64,000 bases of DNA from an uncultured Candidatus Nemicrothrix sp. (GTDB lineage Bacteria > Actinomycetota > Acidimicrobiia > Acidimicrobiales > Acidimicrobilacustridaceae): positions 20,391-84,390 of the forward strand of contig CAIPQK010000101.1 in NCBI GenBank assembly GCA_903867185.1, written 5' to 3'. Within the stretch, counting starts at the first letter, position 1, and each line of letters begins with the position of its first letter. Position numbers and translations under genes: made by a program. The notes beneath the pieces were generated by a model that made no database searches, was not told the origin of the DNA, and saw nothing but the letters and a program-made list of their open reading frames with translations. Below are positions 26,512-34,838 of the stretch, piece by piece.

Positions 26512-27690
26512 ATGGACGTCAACGAGGCAAAGCGACACGCCGTTGAAGTGATCGATAGTTGCAACGATTTACTCCTTGAGGTCTCTCACTCCATCCATTC
26601 TCATCCTGAAGAGAACTACGCCGAGCACCATGCTCATGACGTGCTGACCGCAGCCCTCGAGTCGCACGGCCTCGATGTTCAACGCGGCGCATACGGTCTG
26701 CCGACGGCATTTGACGCATCGGCCGGAACTACCGGGCCAGAGATCGCTGTTTTTTGTGAGTACGACGCGCTGCCCGGCATTGGACACGCTTGCGGTCACA
26801 ACATCATCGCCGCGGCTGGCCTCGGGGCAGCGATCGGTGCGAGCGCCGTTGCAGATGATCTTCATGGTCGATTGCGAGTGTTTGGGTCTCCAGCTGAAGA
26901 GGGTGGGGGAGGCAAGGTATTCATGCTCGAGCGCGGAGCCCTCGACGGAATTGATGCGGCGATGATGGTTCACCCCGCCGATGCTGATTTACGTTGGATG
27001 ACGACCATTGCGGTTCAACAATTGATGGTGACGTGGCACGGCGAGGCAGCTCACGCAGCAGCCCAGCCATGGAATGGCCGGAACGCTCTCGATGCTGCCG
27101 TCTTGGGCTACATGAACGTTGCTGCTTTGCGTCAACACATCCGTCCTCAAGAACGGATTCATGGCGTGTTTACGAATGGCGGCGATAAACCCAATATCGT
27201 CCCCGCCTCAGCAGCGATGCATTGGTTCGTGCGTGCCGCAGATATTTCTTCTCTCGAGGCGCTTAAGACACGTGTCCTTTCTGCATTGCAAGCAGGCGGC
27301 GACGCGACCGGTTGTTCGACGGAGTTCTCGTGGCTTGAGCCGTCCTACGCCGAACTCGTTCGGAACGATCCATTCGAAGATCTCTACGCGTCCAACAGCG
27401 CAGCGATCGGGCGGATTGTTTCGGAGCCAAGTGGCGATCTGAATGTCGTTGGATCAACCGACATGGGCAACGTCAGCCATGTCGTGCCTTCCATTCATCC
27501 GATGATCGCAGTCGCTCCTCGCGGCGTCGGAATCCACACAGAGAAGTTCACCGAGTTCGCAGCATCAGCCTCTGGCGACGCAGGTGTGCTTGATGGGGCA
27601 AAGGCGATGGCGATGACAATCATTGACCTGTGGTCCTCTGCAGAACTACTTCGATCGGTTACCTCCGCATTCGACGCTCGTCTCAAGTAG
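26512..27690 (+). CDS. M20 family metallo-amidohydrolase (AbgB-like)
   Basis: 392 residues. Metal ligands typical of the M20D/amidohydrolase branch are visible: CEYDALPGIGHACGHN at about 83-98, PAEEGGGGK with the catalytic Glu pair near 127-130, MVHPAD near 147, and STDMGNVSHVVPSIHP toward the end. A dimerisation domain (MVTWHGEAAHAAAQPWNGRNALDAA) is inserted. These enzymes cut amide bonds of N-acyl or aminobenzoyl-glutamate-type substrates; the exact substrate cannot be told. There are 38 bases after the previous gene. Confidence 0.9.
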   Translation: MDVNEAKRHAVEVIDSCNDLLLEVSHSIHSHPEENYAEHHAHDVLTAALESHGLDVQRGAYGLPTAFDASAGTTGPEIAVFCEYDALPGIGHACGHNIIAAAGLGAAIGASAVADDLHGRLRVFGSPAEEGGGGKVFMLERGALDGIDAAMMVHPADADLRWMTTIAVQQLMVTWHGEAAHAAAQPWNGRNALDAAVLGYMNVAALRQHIRPQERIHGVFTNGGDKPNIVPASAAMHWFVRAADISSLEALKTRVLSALQAGGDATGCSTEFSWLEPSYAELVRNDPFEDLYASNSAAIGRIVSEPSGDLNVVGSTDMGNVSHVVPSIHPMIAVAPRGVGIHTEKFTEFAASASGDAGVLDGAKAMAMTIIDLWSSAELLRSVTSAFDARLK

Positions 27691-27748
27691 CACCTCGCTT
27701 CAGCGGCATCCGCGGTCGGGAGCCCTCAACGCCGTACGGTTGCTCGCC

Positions 27749-29356
27749 GTGAGTGTCTACGTCGCAGAAGAGTTCAGCCCAGAAGAGGCCGACGTTCTAC
27801 GTCGATATTTCACGAACCTCTACGGACCAGTGTTTGCACTGGTAAATCTTCCCGAGGTTGTGAAAGGCGCCCTGTTCGCGAGGTATTCACGAACTCACAA
27901 AAGTCTGCGAAGGCTGTTTCTCGACGAATTCGTCGGAGAGCTCGACATCAGTGGTGACGCCTCCATCGATGCCACGATCGGGCTGCGTCGTGCTGAAGAG
28001 CTCTACGAAAAAGTCTTTTTCGAGTACGGCGATGACTCTGTCGCTCAACTCGGGGGAGTGCACCTGGCCTGTGAACAGGCCTCAAATCTCCTGACCAAAG
28101 TTCTTGAGTGGGGTCGTCTTATGGCGTACCTCGAGCAATCAACTCGCTACATCGCCTACGACGCCCGCATTGGTGGCCGCTATCGGTTCTACCGCCCGCC
28201 GGAAGTACTTCAGTCAAGTCTGGGCACTCGATATGTCGGTGACATGGACCGACTCTTCGACACCTACGCCGAGTTACTGCCAATCCTCGTCGATGACATT
28301 CGAGAGCGGATCCCGAAGGATCCAGCCGATAGTGATTTCGTTTACCGCCAGGCGATTCGAGCGAAGGCCTTCGACTCGATTCGCGGTCTCCTTCCGGCAT
28401 CTTCGCTATCCAATGTCGGCATCTACGGCACCGGCCAGGGCTACGAAATGTTGTTGCTTCGCATGCGCGCGCATCCATTGCCTGAGGCTCGAACCTACGC
28501 GGACCTCATGCTCACCGAGTTGCGCAAAGTCGTTCCCTCTTTCCTGAAGCGAGTCGACCTCGACGACAGGGGAGTTGCGTGGAGCAATTACATGAGTTCG
28601 AGCCGCAACGCGATGGACGACATCGCCGGCCGTCTCTTCGCTGGCGTTGAAGACATCGAACCGGCTCCCGTTGTCACCCTCGTCGATTTCGATCCCGATG
28701 CCGAAATCAAGCTCGTTGCTGCTGCCCTCTATCCCCATCTCACGCTTCCAGAGCGTCAGATCGAAGATCGAGTTCGACTCATGAGCACAGAAGAGCGCGT
28801 GGCAGTACTCAATGCCTACGAAGGCGGGCGCGAAAACCGGCGACATAAACCGGGTCGAGCACTCGAACGCCCCTCGTATCGATTCGATGTCCTTGCCGAT
28901 TACGGCGCATTTCGGGATCTTCAACGTCACCGCATGCTGACCATCGATTGGCAGAAGCTGACGCCGCTGCACGGCTACACCCGCCCAGCAGCAGTCGACG
29001 ACGCCGGTGTCGGTGCAACGTTCGATGAAGCAATGGAACGCTCAGCGTCGCTCTACGAAGCTCTCGAAGAGCGCTTCCCGGCTGAGTCTTCCTACGCGGT
29101 CTCGCTGGCGTATCGAGTTCGGTTCTCGATGCATATGAACGCTCGAGAAGCGATGCACCTCATCGAGCTGCGCACAACGCCCCAGGGGCATCCTGCGTAT
29201 CGGATCGTTGGTCAAGAGATGCACCGACTCATTGCCGAGCAAGCCGGCCACCATGCCATCGCTGCCATGATGCGCTTTGTCGACCACAGCGCCGAACCTG
29301 AGCTTGAACGCCTCCAGGCCGAACGAAGGGCCGAAAGTCGTCGTTTAGAGCCGTAA
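27749..29356 (+). CDS. Tandem ThyX-like (FAD-dependent thymidylate synthase family) protein
   Basis: 535 residues from GTG 27749, chosen because the longer frame back to 27623 overlaps the M20 gene and lacks family sequence. The chain looks like two ThyX folds in a row: half one from FTNLYGPVFALVN to about residue 240, half two from PAPVVTLVDFDP to the end. The ThyX signature RHRxxSxNExSxRY is incomplete in both: half one has WGRLMAYLEQSTRY (second part kept), half two has RHRMLTIDWQKLTP (first part kept). True ThyX is about 220-250 residues and works as a tetramer with sites shared between chains. This may be a fused descendant, but whether it makes dTMP is unknown. Confidence 0.8.
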   Translation: MSVYVAEEFSPEEADVLRRYFTNLYGPVFALVNLPEVVKGALFARYSRTHKSLRRLFLDEFVGELDISGDASIDATIGLRRAEELYEKVFFEYGDDSVAQLGGVHLACEQASNLLTKVLEWGRLMAYLEQSTRYIAYDARIGGRYRFYRPPEVLQSSLGTRYVGDMDRLFDTYAELLPILVDDIRERIPKDPADSDFVYRQAIRAKAFDSIRGLLPASSLSNVGIYGTGQGYEMLLLRMRAHPLPEARTYADLMLTELRKVVPSFLKRVDLDDRGVAWSNYMSSSRNAMDDIAGRLFAGVEDIEPAPVVTLVDFDPDAEIKLVAAALYPHLTLPERQIEDRVRLMSTEERVAVLNAYEGGRENRRHKPGRALERPSYRFDVLADYGAFRDLQRHRMLTIDWQKLTPLHGYTRPAAVDDAGVGATFDEAMERSASLYEALEERFPAESSYAVSLAYRVRFSMHMNAREAMHLIELRTTPQGHPAYRIVGQEMHRLIAEQAGHHAIAAMMRFVDHSAEPELERLQAERRAESRRLEP

Positions 29357-29386
29357 AAGGGGTGTCGTTTGTCACCTTTCGACATC

Positions 29387-29444
29387 TGCGGCACGAATGG
29401 CACCAATACCACCCCAGAACGTGCCTATCATCCGCGGCACGAAT
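29387..29444. repeat. Pair of 11-bp direct repeats upstream of the acidic protein gene
   Basis: GCGGCACGAAT occurs at 29387-29397 and again at 29434-29444, 47 bases apart (start to start), in the 130-base gap after the ThyX-like gene. Both copies lie upstream of the gene at 29487 and could be operator half-sites or chance. Confidence 0.35.
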
Positions 29445-29486
29445 CACCTTGGCCTCGCACTGCGAAGGCCCTAACCCGAGGACTCC

Positions 29487-30119
29487 ATGGCTGACGATCC
29501 CATCGAAGAAGAATTCGACGAGGAAGAAATCGACGTCGATCTCGAAGGTGAAGACCTTGAGGGCGATCTCGTCGAAGACCTCGAAGAGGTCCTTGTCGAT
29601 GTGGTTGCCGAGGACGAAGAAGACGACGAGGCAGTCGCTGACGCTGCGCTTGCTGCGCGTCCCAAGCGTGAAGATGAAGATGACGAAGAGGAAGACCTCA
29701 ACCCCGACGATGTCGAGGCCGACCTCGATGCGATTCTGAAAGATCGAATTGCCGCTGCCGACGACGACGATGAAGACGATGAAGAGGTCGTCCCCGAGCC
29801 TCGTGCTCCTGCTGATATCGCTGAAGGTGTGACGCCGAAGAAGGCGAACGAATTCATGTGCACCGGTTGCTTCCTTCTGGTCAACCGAGGCCAGTTTGGT
29901 TCGCCCGGTTCGATGCACTGTCCCGTTGGTGAAGCCGAATGTCCGGCAATCGCGCATATCGAATCCGGTGCGCTGGATCGCCAAGTAAAGGCAGCCACAA
30001 AGAAGGCGCCAGCCAAGAAAGCACCAGCGAAAACTGCGGCTACGAAGAAGCCGGCAGCAAAGGCACCCGTGAAGAAGGCGCCTGCCAAGAAAGCTCCCGC
30101 GAAGAAAGCAAAGAGCTGA
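29487..30119 (+). CDS. Acidic protein with DUF4193-like zinc motif and lysine-rich tail
   Basis: 210 residues in three parts. Residues 1-110 are almost all Asp/Glu/Val (very acidic). Residues about 120-160 hold a Cys cluster, FMCTGCFLLVNRGQFG, then MHCPVGEAECP, resembling the C-terminal Cys motif of DUF4193 proteins of actinobacteria. The last 45 residues are Lys/Ala/Pro repeats of the type KKAPAKKAPA, like histone H1 or HU tails. The charge split suggests binding to nucleic acid, or a chaperone for a basic partner, with the zinc motif between. It starts a run of three tightly packed genes (1-base gaps). Confidence 0.7.
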   Translation: MADDPIEEEFDEEEIDVDLEGEDLEGDLVEDLEEVLVDVVAEDEEDDEAVADAALAARPKREDEDDEEEDLNPDDVEADLDAILKDRIAAADDDDEDDEEVVPEPRAPADIAEGVTPKKANEFMCTGCFLLVNRGQFGSPGSMHCPVGEAECPAIAHIESGALDRQVKAATKKAPAKKAPAKTAATKKPAAKAPVKKAPAKKAPAKKAKS

Positions 30120-30120
30120 C

Positions 30121-30612
30121 ATGTCGGCGTCGGCGCGCGATTCGGCCGTCGATCCTGTCGGGCAGTTGCTTGACATGTTTCTCTACGCTCCAATCGGATT
30201 TCTGTCGAAGAGCGCAGAGTCTGTGCCCGATCTCGCAAAACGTGGTCGAACGCAAGCTGCAAATGCGCGCGTGATTGGTCAATTCGCGCTGGGAGCGTCG
30301 AACGCGAAAGCCCGAAAGTCGTTGGCGGACGCTGAACAGCACGTTCATGCGTTTTTACGGATCATTGCCGAGTCAGCGAATCCATCTCGCTCTCAGGATC
30401 CCGCCTCTGCTTCGCGTTTAGGCGCAGACGGTGTCGACGACGCTTCTGCTGATGATGGACCTATTGAGAACTACGACGCTCTCACCGCTGTCCAAATCCT
30501 GCCGTTGTTGGCCACACTTTCGACGGTAGAGCTTCAACAAATTTCTGACTACGAACAGACCCATCGCGCTCGAAAGACAGTTCTCACACGTATCCGTCAG
30601 TTGCAGGGCTGA
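30121..30612 (+). CDS. Conserved helical protein, unknown function
   Basis: 163 residues, starting one base after the previous stop. The N-terminal part has a mildly hydrophobic segment (GQLLDMFLYAPIGFLSKS) and a helix. The last 45 residues (YDALTAVQILPLLATLSTVEL, then YEQTHRARKTVLTRIRQL) recall a short domain found at the end of several actinobacterial proteins, in which a YExxHxxRxTVLxxI pattern recurs. The middle is Asp/Ala-rich and likely disordered. No enzyme motif. Co-transcribed with the acidic protein and GNAT. Confidence 0.6.
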   Translation: MSASARDSAVDPVGQLLDMFLYAPIGFLSKSAESVPDLAKRGRTQAANARVIGQFALGASNAKARKSLADAEQHVHAFLRIIAESANPSRSQDPASASRLGADGVDDASADDGPIENYDALTAVQILPLLATLSTVELQQISDYEQTHRARKTVLTRIRQLQG

Positions 30613-30613
30613 G

Positions 30614-31096
30614 ATGTCAACGACGGTCCGCCCTGCGGAACAGTCGGACCTCAATGAGTTGATTGCGTTAATGGACACAGCGGTTCTCGAGTTGCGAGGT
30701 CAGCGCGGGGGAGAAGCGCTGGCCTGGGCGCTCGACCGCAACGTCTCCTCGCTCGACACACTCACTTCTGCTCTGGAAGCCGCCGACACGATGTTGTGGT
30801 GCGGCCTTTGGGAGAACGTCCTAGTCGGCTATGCGATCGCTTCTGTTGTCACTGAGGGCGACGATCAGGTCGTCTTGATCACCGACGTCTACACCACTCC
30901 CGATGTTCGGGACGTTGGCGTTGGCGAGCTGCTCCTGGAATCAGCGATCGCATGGGCGACGGTTCTCGATGCGGTGGCGATCGACGCCTATGCCCTCCCT
31001 GGAGCGCGTGAATCAAAAAACCTCTTTGAGCGCTTTGGACTTACTGCTCGGCTGATCACCGTTCGTCGCCAACTGCGCAAGGCGATCGACGACTAG
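30614..31096 (+). CDS. GNAT family N-acetyltransferase
   Basis: 160 residues with the GNAT core: VRPAEQSDLNELIALMD at the start, a central strand LVGYAIASVV, then VLITDVYTTPDVRDVGVGELLLESAIAWA holding the acetyl-CoA loop (here RDVGVG in place of RxxGxG/A), and a C-terminal ESKNLFERFGLTARLI. Substrate unknown. It starts 1 base after the previous gene and its end overlaps the convergent crotonase by 4 bases. Confidence 0.83.
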   Translation: MSTTVRPAEQSDLNELIALMDTAVLELRGQRGGEALAWALDRNVSSLDTLTSALEAADTMLWCGLWENVLVGYAIASVVTEGDDQVVLITDVYTTPDVRDVGVGELLLESAIAWATVLDAVAIDAYALPGARESKNLFERFGLTARLITVRRQLRKAIDD

Positions 31097-31869
31097 CGAC
31101 CTTTCCATTCCGGTGAACGCTTTTCGATAAATGCATTGAGGCCCTCAGTGGTGTCTTCAGAAGCTAAGACGCGACCGAACGCTGCACCTGTCTTCGCCAT
31201 GATCGTTTCCTCGTCGTCCCAGTCGGCAGCAATGACGAGCGTGCGGCTTTCCCAGACGGCGAGTGGAGCATTGACAGCAATGGCATTCGCAAGAGCCATT
31301 GCTCCCTCGAGTGCCTTCCCTTCTGAAGTGATGCGATTAACGAGCCCGAGTTCGTAGGCACGTTGAGCTGAAAGGGGTTCGCCTGTAAGTGCAACTTCGA
31401 GAGCCACATTCTTTCCGACGATTTTGGGGAGTCGATAAAGGCCACCAGCTCCTGCGACCAGATTGCGCTTCACTTCAGCGAGACCAAACTGTGAAATATC
31501 GGAAGCGACGATCATGTCGGCGGCCAAAGCAATTTCGCACCCGCCTGCTGTGGCCAAACCGTCAACTGCAGCAATGATCGGCTTCGTTCGAAGGAAGGTG
31601 GTGAAGCCCCCGAAGCCGCCCTTCTTCGTAGCGAGATCACCAGGTCGTCCCTCGCTGATGACTTTCAGATCTGCGCCGGCGCAGAACACCGGCTTCTTGT
31701 GCCCTGTTGTATTCGCCGTCAGCACGCCAACCCACACATCGGGGTCGGCCTCGAATGTCTCGAGGTGCGCTGTCATCGCGTTCGCGACCTCACCGTTCAC
31801 GGCATTGCGGGCCTCGGGGCGGTTGAGTGTGAATACTGCGACATGTCCGTGGACTTCATATTCGACCAT
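31093..31869 (-). CDS. Enoyl-CoA hydratase/isomerase family protein
   Basis: 258 residues of the crotonase superfamily. The oxyanion-hole segments are FCAGADLKVI near 64-73 and GLATAGGCEIALAADM near 103-118; a catalytic-position Glu is in FGLAEVKRNLVAGAGG. It lacks the second Glu of classical hydratases at the first position, so isomerase or hydrolase activity cannot be excluded. It acts on acyl-CoA in the cytoplasm. It stands alone on the minus strand; 66 bases separate it from the divergent HAD gene, with the 10-bp palindrome at 31909 between them. Confidence 0.88.
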   Translation of the reverse strand: MVEYEVHGHVAVFTLNRPEARNAVNGEVANAMTAHLETFEADPDVWVGVLTANTTGHKKPVFCAGADLKVISEGRPGDLATKKGGFGGFTTFLRTKPIIAAVDGLATAGGCEIALAADMIVASDISQFGLAEVKRNLVAGAGGLYRLPKIVGKNVALEVALTGEPLSAQRAYELGLVNRITSEGKALEGAMALANAIAVNAPLAVWESRTLVIAADWDDEETIMAKTGAAFGRVLASEDTTEGLNAFIEKRSPEWKGR

Positions 31870-31908
31870 GGCGAAACTCTAGCGAGTTCACTGACGGCAC
31901 TCCGTTAC

Positions 31909-31918
31909 GTCACGTGAC
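31909..31918. promoter_or_regulatory. 10-bp palindrome GTCACGTGAC in a divergent promoter region
   Basis: A perfect dyad GTCACGTGAC lies 40 bases upstream of the crotonase start and 17 bases upstream of the HAD gene. The same ten bases form the centre of the larger palindrome at 35208-35237, so it could be a site for the same regulator. Confidence 0.4.
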
Positions 31919-31935
31919 AAAACTACGATCGGACC

Positions 31936-32517
31936 GTGGCGAGAGTGAATGGTGTTTCTTCTCCAGTTCTGGGATTCACTCGTATAGCGGTGTGCGATCT
32001 CGACGGGACTCTCGTTGACTCGGATGCAGCGTTGGCTGAAGCCTTTCTAGCGTTGGGTGTGGCGCCATCACAGATCACCTATGGACACGTTTTGTCCGAG
32101 GAGTGTCAGCGTCTGGGTATCGCGATTGAGGACTACCTCGCTGCATACGACTCTTCTAAGGCATTGCCGTTCCCAGGGGTCAGCCAGCTCATCGCTCAGT
32201 TGGATCGTTGGGCGATCTGCTCGAACAAGCATCCGGACTCGGGCGCTGCGGAACTTGCTCGCTTCGACTGGAGTCCAGACGTAGCGCTCTTCGCCGATTC
32301 ATTCAACGGTCCGAAACAACTCGAACCCGTGCTCGATGCGCTCGACGTCTCACCGAACGACGTCGTGTTCCTCGGCGACACAGACCACGATCGGCAGTGT
32401 GCCAAAAACGCCGGAGTCACGTTTGCGTTAGCCGGATGGAACACGCGCTCCAACGCGCAACGCAACGATGTGGTGCTCTCGCATCCTCTCGAACTTCTTG
32501 AACTGTTGGCCGACTAG
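31936..32517 (+). CDS. HAD family phosphatase (phosphoglycolate phosphatase-like)
   Basis: 193 residues, GTG start. Motif I CDLDGTLVDSD near residue 19-29 holds the nucleophile Asp and the acid/base Asp; motif II CSNKHPDSG, motif III region GPKQLEPVLDAL and motif IV FLGDTDHDRQCA follow, all as in small HAD phosphatases of the Gph type with a helical cap. Probable substrate is a sugar phosphate or phosphoglycolate. It ends 1 base before the convergent gene. Confidence 0.85.
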   Translation: MARVNGVSSPVLGFTRIAVCDLDGTLVDSDAALAEAFLALGVAPSQITYGHVLSEECQRLGIAIEDYLAAYDSSKALPFPGVSQLIAQLDRWAICSNKHPDSGAAELARFDWSPDVALFADSFNGPKQLEPVLDALDVSPNDVVFLGDTDHDRQCAKNAGVTFALAGWNTRSNAQRNDVVLSHPLELLELLAD

Positions 32518-32518
32518 C

Positions 32519-33964
32519 TCAGGCGGATTCTTCGCCTTCGGAAGTCGGTTCGTCGACAACGACGGCAGTCTCGGCCGGTGCTGCTTCGGTTGAAGCCGAT
32601 GTCTCAGCAGTCGAAGTGGCGACCTCTTCGAGAACAGGCTCGCCTGAGGTCTCGGTCGGAGCAGGCTCGGTGGAAAGGTCGCTGGCTGCTGCATCGTCTG
32701 TCGCCGGCGCGTCAGTGAGCTTCGGCTTCGGCGGGCGAGGCTTCGCTCCGGCACGTGACTTCGATGGCGCTGCAGCCTCGATACCAAAGAGCGATGCAAT
32801 CTGGGGGAGCCGAGCAGCAACTTTCTTCACTGCCGCAAGAAGTTCCGGCGATGGTTCGGCCGGGATACCCAGGGGTGTCACCTGCGTGCGGACCGGCGAG
32901 AACGCCAACGCATCAAGCACCGTTGCGTAACGATCCTGACCAGTTTCTGGTGTCAGCGATGCAACTGTCGCTTCGGTGAGTTTCGCGGCGAGTTCCGCCG
33001 GTAAAGGTGACCCAGCCTTGGGCGGGCGAGAACTCACGCGCAATGCGCGAACCGCACGACCTCCAGCAAGAAGTTCGGTGATCTCGGTGAGCCATGCCGA
33101 TTGTTCCGATTCCACTCGCTGAGTGAGCCTGGCTTTCAGTTGCTCTGCGATAGCGCGGGACTCATCGTCGCGTGCACCAGCATCGGCAGCAACGATCACC
33201 GAACGCAGATCGCGGAGATCGAGTTCAGCGATATCGGCCAGTGCCGCTTCAGCTTTATCAAGCCATTCGGCAGAACGAAGTGCGGGCATCAGTTGCTCGG
33301 CAAGTTGTAACAGCGGTGCCGGGCTGATTTCCGGCTTGCCTTCGGCCTTATTTGTTTCGTTCTGCTTCTCGACCGCAAGTCGTACAGCAGGGATTCCGCC
33401 GCGGAGCACCTGTTCAGCGATTGGCTTTTGTTCCGGAGCAAGCGCGGCGAGAGCGGCATTGCGGTGAGTGCGCCCTGCGCGCAGTCGCTTCGCTTTCGGC
33501 TTCGGTTCCGGAGCAGGCGACGTCGGGCGGTTCGGATGGGCAGTGCGAGTGCCACTCTTGCGACGAGCGTCTTGTGATCCTTCACCCTCAGCGCGCGGCT
33601 TTCGGTCGCGTGGCGGACGGGAATCTTTGCGATCGCCATCGCCATCGCGGCGGGGCTTGCGGTCGCCACGGCCCTTCGGTGCCAACTTCGTTGTGACAAG
33701 CGGTTCGTCGTCGCGTCGCGGTGTGCCAACAATGACAATTCGTTCCGGCTCTTTACGCGCACCCTTTGGCGGGAGCACCGCGATGATGTCGATGCCGTCC
33801 ATCATGAAATCAGCGTCAGCACGCACCACATCGCCAACTTTGGCCCCGGCGAACAGCAACGAACCGTTGAGCTCTCCCTTGGGCAACTTGGCCCCGGCAG
33901 CACGCCAGGTCCAGGATCCGTCTTCTCGGGTACTTGTGAGTTCAACTTCGATGCGGCGTGACAT
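32519..33964 (-). CDS. Large basic/disordered protein, unknown function
   Basis: 481 residues. The first 75 form a compact beta-rich domain (RIEVELTSTREDGSWTWRAAG, LNGSLLFAGAKVGDVVRADA) that could be OB-like. Then come about 90 residues rich in Arg/Lys/Pro (KPRRDGDGDRKDSRPPRDRKPRA is split by Gly/Asp), then a helical region with repeated Leu/Ala (AALAALAPEQKPIAEQVLRGG), and an Ala/Thr/Glu-rich acidic tail. This architecture suggests RNA or ribosome association, but no named family is recognised. It is transcribed alone toward the HAD gene. Confidence 0.6.
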   Translation of the reverse strand: MSRRIEVELTSTREDGSWTWRAAGAKLPKGELNGSLLFAGAKVGDVVRADADFMMDGIDIIAVLPPKGARKEPERIVIVGTPRRDDEPLVTTKLAPKGRGDRKPRRDGDGDRKDSRPPRDRKPRAEGEGSQDARRKSGTRTAHPNRPTSPAPEPKPKAKRLRAGRTHRNAALAALAPEQKPIAEQVLRGGIPAVRLAVEKQNETNKAEGKPEISPAPLLQLAEQLMPALRSAEWLDKAEAALADIAELDLRDLRSVIVAADAGARDDESRAIAEQLKARLTQRVESEQSAWLTEITELLAGGRAVRALRVSSRPPKAGSPLPAELAAKLTEATVASLTPETGQDRYATVLDALAFSPVRTQVTPLGIPAEPSPELLAAVKKVAARLPQIASLFGIEAAAPSKSRAGAKPRPPKPKLTDAPATDDAAASDLSTEPAPTETSGEPVLEEVATSTAETSASTEAAPAETAVVVDEPTSEGEESA

Positions 33965-34043
33965 AGGGGAGACACGCTAACGCTGAGCGTGTGGGCAGAG
34001 CGAACGAGAACGCCTGAAGGCCCTCGCTGCTACGTTCCCGCTC

Positions 34044-34742
34044 ATGGCAGACGAAGAGGTTGAGTACGGACAACGCCCGTTTCAGGCGCCCCATGGGGCC
34101 ACCGAGGTCTTCCTCGTTCGCCATGGCCAGTCGGCCGCGTTCAGAGAGGGAGAGCCATTTGACCTCGTCGGTGGGCAGGGAGACCCGCCTCTAACTGCAC
34201 ATGGCCATTGGCAGGCAGCGCAGGTAGGTGAACGACTTCGACACGTGGAGCTCGCCGCCGTGTACGTCACCACACTTCAGCGCACTGCCCAGACCGCAGC
34301 ACCGCTCCTTGGTGCGATCGGGCAGAACGGCATAGTTGAACCCGACCTTCGAGAGATCCACTTGGGGGAGTGGGAGGGCGGCATCTTTCGCAAGAAGGTT
34401 GCCGAACGTGACCCGGCCTTCCTCGAAGTGGAACGGACACAGGACTGGAGCGCCATCCCCGGCGCTGAATCGTTCACAGAACTGCAAGATCGTGTCGTTG
34501 GGGCGATCACCCGGATCCACGCTGCTCATCCCGGAGAACGGATCGTTGCGGTCAGTCACGGGGGAGCGATCGGGGCTGCCCTTGCTCATGCGACCGGCTC
34601 CAAGCCCTTTGCGTTCGCGGCAACCGACAATGCCTCAATCGCTCACCTCATTGTGATCGGCGATCGATGGATCCTTCGCCGGTACAACGACACCGGCCAC
34701 CTTGGTGGCGAACTGTCAGCGGTTGCGGAAGGACTCACCTAA
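34044..34742 (+). CDS. Histidine phosphatase family protein (phosphoglycerate mutase-like)
   Basis: 232 residues. VFLVRHGQSAAF gives the RHG motif with the phosphohistidine near residue 27; a conserved Arg is in VTTLQRTAQTA, Glu in IHLGEWEGG, and the second His in VSHGGAIGAAL. These are all four residues of the branch-1 catalytic pocket. Length and insert fit small broad-specificity phosphatases rather than glycolytic mutase. It is divergent from the basic protein at 33964. A 96-base gap downstream holds no gene. Confidence 0.9.
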   Translation: MADEEVEYGQRPFQAPHGATEVFLVRHGQSAAFREGEPFDLVGGQGDPPLTAHGHWQAAQVGERLRHVELAAVYVTTLQRTAQTAAPLLGAIGQNGIVEPDLREIHLGEWEGGIFRKKVAERDPAFLEVERTQDWSAIPGAESFTELQDRVVGAITRIHAAHPGERIVAVSHGGAIGAALAHATGSKPFAFAATDNASIAHLIVIGDRWILRRYNDTGHLGGELSAVAEGLT

Positions 34743-34838
34743 GTCGACGCCTGTTGGCATTCGCCTGTTCGGTTGCCGATAATCCTCGTTATGTAAAGTA
34801 ATGGGGCGATATGGCCAATGGGGCTCATCGGCTGCGGG

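Noticed and set aside
30000..30118. Repeated AAGAAGGCGCC-type DNA, resembling a tandem repeat or CRISPR
   Set aside because: It encodes Lys/Ala/Pro repeats in frame; units vary and there are no spacers.
29471..30262. Long minus-strand frame rich in Ser
   Set aside because: It is the antisense of GAC/GAA-rich codons of the acidic protein; its serine runs are a by-product.
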